From NCBI RefSeq assembly GCF_014905175.1, contig NC_057790.1:11310469-11374468 (forward strand): 64,000 nucleotides of DNA, given 5' to 3'. The position numbers were made by a program, and so were the translations under genes. The notes under the pieces were generated by a model. That model was not told the DNA's origin and did not search any database. It worked only from the letters and a program-made list of their open reading frames with translations. Positions 57,735 to 64,000 of the stretch are shown in pieces (the stretch's first letter is position 1; each line of letters opens with the position of its first letter). This DNA comes from Aphidius gifuensis. Lineage: Eukaryota; Arthropoda; Insecta; Hymenoptera; Braconidae.

Positions 57735-58619
57735 ATGGAACATGCAAGAAAAATGGTTTTAATTCCTGAAGACTCGATTAATAAATTAAATACAAACAAT
57801 GACGTAGGTACTGTTCAAACACCCGGAGATGTGACGTCACGCCTTGATAATCAACTACATAATATTTTAAATTCAAATGAAAATGACGGAGAAAAGTGGA
57901 ATGAGTATAAAGTAGTTTCAAGACGATTTTTATTTCTCAATAATAATAATTACAATAATATTGACTACAGAAATTTGAGTAATGATAATGACACAAAATA
58001 TCCGGAAGACTTGATTATAAAAGCAGTTCCAAAAATTTTTCAAAAAAAAGCACAAGGTTTAATAAATCATATAACCAGAGCAGATAACGGAAATCGATTA
58101 AAATGGAATGATAAAGGTTTGGTTAGTATAGACGGAAAAATTATTCATGGTTCTAGTATTATTGATTTAATTAATGATGCGTTACGTCATCGTAAAAATA
58201 TTAAAGCAATCAGCCATGATCAGTTTGCACGATTTTTAAAAGATATTCATGCGCCTAGAGATTTTGTTAGTAATATTAGTTTCTGGGAACAAAGCGACAA
58301 CGATGATGCTGAAGAAAAAGTAATTACACCAAATTTAAGACCACCACCAATTAATAAAAGAAGATTGAGCAGAAGAGAATTGTCTTTTTCTGATGAAGAA
58401 ATATCTACTGTACGTAAAGATAAAAAACCTTCACAAAAAACTGTAAAATCAGCTACATCATTTTTGCGGCCATCAACATGGTCATCACAATGGTTGAGCA
58501 TAAAAAAATTAATTTACCAAACATTTATTACAAGCCTACAAATCCACTATCATTCTCGGGTGCACGAAATATATTTAAAAAATACCCAAAGTCAAAAAAA
58601 AAAATTGAAGATTGGTTAG
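57735..58619 (+). pseudogene. PY-like Polinton protein
   Basis: A 294-codon frame. It opens MEHARKMVLIP; a later portion reads LKWNDKGLVSIDGKIIHGSS and IIDLINDALRHRKN, a pattern recurring in a conserved Polinton/adintovirus protein of unknown function. The N-terminal half is Asn-rich. From about 58470 the frame overlaps the integrase start and its last 45 residues look frame-shifted, so the authentic C-terminus is probably nearer 58490. Located between the small membrane protein (1-base gap) and the integrase. Confidence 0.55.
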
Positions 58620-59183
58620 ATTCACAAAATACTTATACACTTCATAAACCACTCCGGAGAAAATTTTTTCTCGTTCATACATACAAAAAATGTAGATGAT
58701 TTATAGGAAATGGATTTAGCTGACTTGACCTCATTACAAAGTTATAATGATGGTAATAAATTTTTATTAGTTGTCATAGATGTACTTAGTAAGTATCTTT
58801 AGGTTGAACCTTTTATTAATAAATCAGGAAATACTGTATGTCAAGCACTTGAAAAAATTTTTTCAACTAGTGGACGTCGACCAGTAGTTTTACAATCAGA
58901 CAAAGGTAAAGAATTTTTAAATAAAAATGTACAAAAATTATTGGATCAAGTCAAAATTCATTTAAACGGTGATTTAAAAGATGAAGATATTTCAGGTTAT
59001 TTTTATGAACAAGAAATAAGTAAAGTAAATCGAAATATAAATGAAGAATATTGTGATGTTGAAAAAATTCTTGACACACGGGGAAAAGGACAGAAAAAAG
59101 AATATCTTGTTAGATGGAAAAATTATTCTAGTGATTTTGATGAATGGGTACCAGCAAGTAATTTAAAAGATCATGTTCAATAA
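58478..59183 (+). pseudogene. retroviral-type integrase with chromodomain
   Basis: N-terminal part (58478-58699): FSGARNIFKKY and WLDSQNTYTLHKPLRRKF. After a frameshift the core follows from 58700: DLADLTSLQSYNDGNKFLLV with the first catalytic Asp, a TAG at 58800-58802, and VVLQSDKGKEFLNKNVQKLL with the second Asp. The section that should carry the third catalytic residue (Glu) is absent: the frame runs straight into a C-terminal chromodomain (CDVEKILDTRGKGQKKEYLV, RWKNYSSDFDEWVPASNL). Polinton integrases insert the element DNA; this copy is inactive. The end overlaps the next start by 11 bases. Confidence 0.85.
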
Positions 59184-59946
59184 AGATTTTTATATTACAC
59201 TCGTTAGTAATAAAAATAATCATCATTATCCGAATAATACAACAGCTGCATTTACAACACAATTACATCGTGCATTTAATCTTGAAGGAAGCTGGTCAGT
59301 TGGATTGAGTGAAATAGCGTTCTCAAATGCTTTTTTACATATAAATAAAAGTGAAGGAATAATTAATATTGATCTTGGTAATAATAATTTCAACGTAAAT
59401 ATCGAAAGTGGTGTATATCCAAATACAGATAGTGTCATATGGTCATTTAATGAAGATAAAAATTTTATACAACATTTTGAATTAGTATATAATACTCGGA
59501 CACGTTTTGTTACTATAATAAAAAAATGTAGTGGAAAAGATTGAAAAAAACATAAAATAAAATAAACCAGAAAAATTGCAAATATTCTTGGATATATATA
59601 CCAAGCTGAGGGTCTTGTTTTTACTGAAATTCAACACGTTTTAAAAGCAAATGCACCGGCAAGCATATTACGTGGGCTTCCGTCAGCTTTATATGTACAT
59701 TGTGATATTGTTTCTCCTCATATTATTGGTGAATCTAATAAGCAAGTACTTCGAGTTGTGCCTTTTGACTCTAGTAATTATGAATACGGCTCGTCGTTAA
59801 TTGAGAAATTACAGCCATATTATTTTTCCTTATTACGTCACTCATTTCACGCTATTATAATAGATATAAAAGATAGTTTTGGTGGCCCTATCTCATTTGC
59901 ATACGATCCATTATTCGTGACACTTCGTTTTAAAAAAAATAATTAA
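59173..59946 (+). pseudogene. Polinton minor capsid (penton-like) protein
   Basis: Same frame throughout, with TGA at 59542-59544 and a nearby TAA. N-terminal KDFYITLVSNKNNHHYPNNT and SWSVGLSEIAFSN; C-terminal GLPSALYVHCDIVSPHIIG and LFVTLRFKKN. This length and the short beta-strand pattern match the single jelly-roll penton protein that sits beside the major capsid gene in Polintons. Its start lies inside the integrase end, a compact arrangement. Confidence 0.7.
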
Positions 59947-59947
59947 A

Positions 59948-60388
59948 ATGTATATTCAATATTATGAAATTCAAGTTGGTGGTGGGGCACTGATCCATCA
60001 AGTACATTTAAATCAACGTGGTCAAGGGATAGGAGGTTTTCTTGGTGGTCTCTGTAGAGGAATATTGCCACTAATTGGAAGTGCATTATAGCCAGTTTGG
60101 AAAGAATTATTATCAGTTGGAATGAATGTTTTGAGTGATGTCATCACTCGTCAGGGCAATTTGAGAGATTTTCTTGATGATCATTTGACACAATCTGGTA
60201 ATAAATTGAAAAGAAAAGCTATGGATAAACTAGATACATTTTTAAGTGGAGGTGGAGTTGGCTATAAAAGTAAACAACAAAAGACAATAACCAGTCAGAA
60301 ACGTATAACTTCTGGAAGACAACGTTCCAAGAGAAAAAAAAATCAAAAAGTTCGTGGTATTGTCAAAAGAAAAAAAAAAGAGTTGTAG
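59948..60388 (+). pseudogene. Gly-rich basic virion protein, adenoviral pX/pVI-like
   Basis: Reads GGGALIHQVHLNQRGQGIGG, FLGGLCRGILPLIG, a TAG (60088-60090), then a helical stretch and a Lys/Arg-rich tail (SKRKKNQKVRGIVKRKKKEL). A short amphipathic Gly-rich segment followed by a basic tail is the form of core/membrane-active cement proteins in Polintons and adenoviruses. A-runs after 60388 read on as Lys-rich text in another frame. Confidence 0.55.
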
Positions 60389-60484
60389 AAAAAAAGAAAA
60401 AAAATCAAAAAGGTGGTGGGAAAAAAAAACAAAAAGTTGTAAGAAAAAAAAAAGGAAAAAGTCAATTGATATTTTCTCGTCATA

Positions 60485-61719
60485 ATGTTATTTCTTCATA
60501 GTCATTCTTGTGAGTGTAGTAAATCTGAATTGGATTTATTTACAATACCACCTACTCAGACTACTGTTGAAGAGTCTCACTGGGTTTATTACAATCCAGT
60601 CACAACGCTCACGGAGGATTCACCAATTGAATTTCATATTCCAGCGAATGGAGAAGAATATATTGACCTGGCACATACTATGTTAAAGATAAGATGTAAA
60701 ATTACAAAAGAAGATGGAACTGCTGTTGCTGCTGATGCTGTGGGTGTAACAAATAATTTTTTACATACAATGATTAGTCAATGTGATGTTTTATTTAATC
60801 AAAAGTCAGTCTCTGGATCTAATTCTTCATATCCATACCGTGCATATAATGAAACATTATTAAACTATGGATCAGACGCATCAAATAGTCATTTACAATT
60901 GGGACTATGGTTTTTAGATACTCCAGGTTTCATGGAAGCACCAGTAGAACCTGCTGCTGGAGCACAAAATAAAGGATTGCAAGATCGATCACTTTTTATG
61001 ACTAATGGCAATCAATTTGAGATGCTTGGCCATTTACATGTTGATGTTTTTAATCAAAATAAATTTTTATTGAATGGTGTTGAGATGAAAATAACTTTAA
61101 CACGATCAAAGAATGAATTTTGTTTAATTGTTTAAAAGCATTGGCTAAAACGACTGCAAAATATCCTTTGACTAGAGTAGAAGTAAAGAGTTTTATTTTA
61201 GCTCAGGGTATATTATCAAATACACTCGACAATATTATACTAGGAAGTTTACCTAAAAGAATTGTTGTTGGTTTAGTTGATAATAGAGCATTTAATGGTC
61301 ATAGAAAATTTAATCCATTTAATTTTCAACATTTTAATTTAAATTTTTTGGCTTTATATGTCGATGGAAACCAAGTTGGTGGTAAAGCATTATTTCCCAG
61401 TTTTAGTAATAATATTCATGATGCTGAAGCCTAGCAGACATTATTTTCTGGAACTGGTATACATTTTGCTAATCATGGAATGAAAATTTCTCGTTCCAGT
61501 TCTACAAAGGGCTATACTTTATTTGCGTTTGACTTAACACCTGACCTTTCTGCTAATGATAGCATGTACTGGAATTTAATGAAAAATGGAAGTCTCAGAA
61601 TTGAGATACGATTCGGTGTTGCACTTGCTCAAACAATAAATTGTATAGTGTATGCCGAGTTCAATAATATTATAGAAATTGATAGTACATGTCAGGTACT
61701 ATTAGTTTATAGTAATTAA
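60485..61719 (+). pseudogene. Polinton major capsid protein (double jelly-roll)
   Basis: 60485-61135 gives the N-terminal half (HWVYYNPVTTLTEDSPIEFH, YRAYNETLLNYGSDASNSHL). A frameshift near 61120-61130 moves it to 61135-61434 (PLTRVEVKSFILAQGILSN, ILGSLPKRIVVGLVDNRAFN), a TAG at 61432-61434 interrupts, and 61480-61719 completes the end (GYTLFAFDLTPDLSANDS, GSLRIEIRFGVALAQTINC). The total of about 410 residues and this motif order are typical of Polinton/adintovirus MCP. A possible TATA-like ATATAT follows at 61730. Confidence 0.8.
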
Positions 61720-61769
61720 GAAGGACGTATATATAGAGCTACTTTGATTTATGTTATTCAGTTATAAAT

Positions 61770-62252
61770 ATGTCGGAAGTTTTAATCATTGATATTCAGT
61801 GTCTAGTTGGATCTCGCAATGAATACTACCCGAAAGAAATTTTTGTCTTGACATTACACGATAAATTTATTAGTCATTGGATAATTGGTCTACCTTTTAA
61901 GTACTCGAAACTTGAAAAAGGAGCTCGTCGACAAAACAATTGGTTAACAAAAAATTATCATAAAATTGATTGGGACGCATCTGAAGTACCTTACAAAAAT
62001 CTACAATCGATAATTGAAAAAATTGGAGAACTTGGTAAAAATATTTATGTAAGAGGTGAAGAGAAACGTTTGTTTTTACAACAATATTTGCGAGAACATT
62101 GTATTATTAATTTAGAAAATATATCACCACGATTTGGTTTATTACCAGCAGACGAACATTATCGTTTATTTCACGGAGTAAATTATCCTAATTATACTTG
62201 TACTCAACAAAACGTTTATAAATTAAAAAATTGGTTAATTGGAAAAAATTAA
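61770..62252 (+). CDS. conserved nuclease-like protein of unknown function
   Basis: An intact 160-residue frame from MSEVLIIDIQCLV. Features: an early Asp-x-Gln, a PKEIFVLTL strand, RRQNNWLTKNYHKIDWD, IYVRGEEKRLFLQQYL and a C-terminal Cys/His-containing CTQQNVYKLKNWL. The order of acidic and aromatic residues suggests an RNase H/DEDD-like fold, which is unproven. A fragment of the same family is found at 11174-11260 beside the first Polinton-like relic, so it appears to be a regular cargo of these elements. Confidence 0.5.
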   Translation: MSEVLIIDIQCLVGSRNEYYPKEIFVLTLHDKFISHWIIGLPFKYSKLEKGARRQNNWLTKNYHKIDWDASEVPYKNLQSIIEKIGELGKNIYVRGEEKRLFLQQYLREHCIINLENISPRFGLLPADEHYRLFHGVNYPNYTCTQQNVYKLKNWLIGKN

Positions 62253-62337
62253 TTATACGAAGAGGAAAAAGTGAAGACGACATTGAAGTAGATGTAGTCT
62301 TTAATTCTTTCTTTAATACAGTCAAAGAAACATTGGT

Positions 62338-62865
62338 ATGAATACTATTCAATTAGTTGACGCATTACCACTTACGGATTTGACACGTGCAGGAGTATAC
62401 GCTAGTAACCAATTACCTCATATATGGCCGAAACCTTGTGGAATTATTGTTAATCTTAATAATCATAATCAACCAGGATCTCATTGGGTGTGTTTTTACG
62501 TCAATAATTTGGGACATGAACTCTTCTTCGACAGCCTCGGACGACCTCCGAGAGATCCCCGTTTCCTTTACGCTCTCAAAAGAAATTGTGTCATCCACGA
62601 GTGCCACAATATACAGCTACAAAGTGTTACGAGTAATTGTTGCGGTCATTGGTGCATTGTTGCTCTTCATTATTTCGCGAATGGTGGGAGGCTCGATGGA
62701 TTTCTCCGATTATTTACGAATGATGTTGAACGGAACGACCGATATATTTTAAGAATGTTTAAAAAAATTGTTAGTAGACGTGAGAATTATAAACATAAGA
62801 AAAATTTTCATTTCCTTACTGGTAGTGGATCTAAAATACAATCATCTATTTGTAATCGAAATTAA
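62338..62865 (+). CDS. adenain-like cysteine protease (PRO)
   Basis: An intact 175-residue frame. Catalytic features in order: His in GSHWVCFYVNN (about 62470-62500), Asp in ELFFDSLGRPP (about 62520-62550), Gln in NIQLQSV (about 62615), and Cys in CCGHWCIVALHYF (about 62637-62675). This His-Asp-Gln-Cys layout is that of adenovirus-type C5 and Ulp1 C48 peptidases, used by Polintons to mature capsid proteins. Length is normal for the family. No lesion seen, unlike the capsid genes it would act on. Confidence 0.8.
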   Translation: MNTIQLVDALPLTDLTRAGVYASNQLPHIWPKPCGIIVNLNNHNQPGSHWVCFYVNNLGHELFFDSLGRPPRDPRFLYALKRNCVIHECHNIQLQSVTSNCCGHWCIVALHYFANGGRLDGFLRLFTNDVERNDRYILRMFKKIVSRRENYKHKKNFHFLTGSGSKIQSSICNRN

Positions 62866-62987
62866 ATAAATAAATTTATAAAAAAACATGTGTGGAATTT
62901 TTATTAGAAAATAAGTAGTTTACAAATTGGGGGAACTGCATCCATAAGTTTAAGTAAAAACTCCTTTCCCATATTACATTATAAAAA

Positions 62988-64000
62988 ATGTACCCACGTC
63001 GTCTCTTACGACAACTAGTTTTAAAAATGACGTCTTCAGTAGAGGATAGAAAGCGTAGATATAATAAATATATTTATCGTGTAGAAGAAACTAGACAAAA
63101 AAGTATAGAGCTATCACCGATAGCAGATATTTGTGATCCTGTAAGATTTTCTGCTGCTGGATTTTATTATACTGGTTATGGATCTAAGTTAAAATGTTTT
63201 GAGTGTTGTGTTGAAATTGAAGAATGGAGTCGAGGTGACAATCCGTGGCTAGATCATCAACGTGGTAAGGCAAACTGTCGTTTTATTAGAAACATAGCTT
63301 GTGGTAATGTTCCTAGAGGAGTAAGTCCACAACTTATACCTATGGAAGGTGATCCACATTGTATACCTACAGATTTTCGTGCTTCGTATCGCGTTCCATC
63401 TACTTCAAGAGAAGAAGACCGTACATTTTATGCTGAATTTTATATTGATTTTAAAATGGAAGAATATTCTAATCCTCCAATTGAAAATCATTGTGTTGGA
63501 ATATCTACTACACCTCCAGCGGAAAAAGATCTGGTCTCATATGAATCACAATTTAAAACATTTTATTATTGGCCGAAATATATTTCTCAGACAAAAGAAT
63601 CCATGGCTGAGGCTGGATTTTTTTATTCGTCTATAGGAGATTATGTAATTTGTCATCAATTTGGAAATGGAATTAAAGATTGGAAAAATAATTAAGATCC
63701 ATGGGAAGAACATGCTAGATATTTTCCGGAATGTTATTTTCTCCGACTAATAAAAGGAAATGATTTTGTCGAACGATATTTATTGCAATACAATTTGGAA
63801 AAATGTGAAGAAAGTACAGAAGAAAAAAAAATTAAGAAAAAGAAAGACAAAATAAAAAAAGATAAAAAAAGTAAAAAAGAAGATGATACATTTGTTTGTA
63901 AAATTTGTTATAATGAACCATTGTCTGTTATTTTTCTTTCTTGTTTACATATGGTTACATGTGTAAAATGTGCTCTAGCAATTGATAAATGTATTATATG
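62988..64000 (+). pseudogene. inhibitor-of-apoptosis-like protein: two BIR domains and RING, partial
   Basis: The first BIR (about 63115-63290) has GFYYTGYGSKLKCFECC and HQRGKANC, the C-x2-C...H...C zinc site. A second BIR (about 63600-63740) has GFFYSSIGDYVICHQFG; its second Cys position is Phe, and a TAA at 63693-63695 interrupts it before the HARYFPEC part. After a Lys-rich linker a C3HC4 RING begins at about 63890 (FVCKICYNEP, SCLHMVTCVKC) and runs off the window. IAPs bind caspases and ubiquitinate targets; insect DNA viruses carry them to delay cell death. Two candidate starts: 62988 and 63027. Confidence 0.8.

Larger units (their letters stand above)
50612..64000 (+). mobile_element. 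Polinton/adintovirus-like element 2 (right end outside window)
   Basis: Thirteen plus-strand gene remnants in tight succession include the hallmark set: protein-primed PolB, FtsK/HerA packaging ATPase, retroviral-type integrase with chromodomain, minor and major capsid proteins and an adenain-like protease. This set defines Polintons/Mavericks and the related adintoviruses. The left boundary is near 50.6-50.8 kb but no terminal inverted repeat could be verified; the right end lies beyond 64000. Lesions in at least seven genes show it is a long-endogenised copy. Confidence 0.85.

Noticed and set aside
62387..62752. 121-codon frame with a hydrophobic segment
   Set aside because: Shifted reading of the protease gene, whose own frame carries all catalytic motifs.

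Overview
The window looks like a transposon-dense, AT-rich stretch of an insect nuclear genome, most likely a hymenopteran such as a parasitoid wasp. The insect call rests on GT-AG introns, one recognisable host exon (delta/gamma-sarcoglycan type) and the mix of elements present. The hymenopteran call is inference from overall character only. A 100-base run of N (1819-1918) marks a scaffold gap. Almost everything else that can be recognised is mobile-element or virus-like DNA in varied states of decay.

Region by region: 1-7990 is mostly non-coding, with a 65-bp hairpin satellite, a 495-bp foldback element, a Mutator-like transposase relic and a dispersed repeat carrying an inserted tRNA-like cassette. 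7995-11983 is a wrecked Polinton-like element: a protein-primed type B DNA polymerase, a nuclease-like fragment, a capsid-like fragment and a small OB-like protein. 12200-13665 is a GC-rich insert of unknown nature. 13690-14260 is a tRNA-Tyr-headed repeat. 14745-21197 (minus) is a Helitron with HUH Rep, PIF1 helicase and two peptidase-like domains, split by a 640-bp MITE. 22590-23530 holds rearranged fragments of an IQGAP RasGAP gene. 24108-25161 (minus) is a plausible three-exon gene with an RGG tail. 26644-27303 is a LINE ORF1 fragment. 28052-33124 is a complete Ty1/copia element with identical LTRs and a 5-bp target duplication.

34429-34702 is the sarcoglycan exon; its downstream intron may contain much of what follows. 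36962-39289 (minus) is a hAT transposase pseudogene. 39508-39950 is another capsid-like fragment. 40697-41571 is a hAT-type MITE. 42070-50611 (minus) is an envelope-like gene split by a 7.35-kb EnSpm/TNP2-type transposon (42688-50035), which itself carries a transposase gene and a divergent accessory gene.

From about 50.7 kb to the right edge lies a Polinton/adintovirus-like element, all genes on the plus strand and tightly packed: a basic protein, a zinc-ribbon protein, PolB, packaging ATPase, a small membrane protein, a PY-like protein, retroviral-type integrase with chromodomain, minor capsid, a basic Gly-rich protein, major capsid, a nuclease-like protein, adenain-like protease and an IAP (BIR/RING) protein running off the window. 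Together these would have supplied replication, packaging, capsid maturation, integration and a host-interaction function. Many copies carry stops or frameshifts, so this is an endogenous relic rather than an active element.
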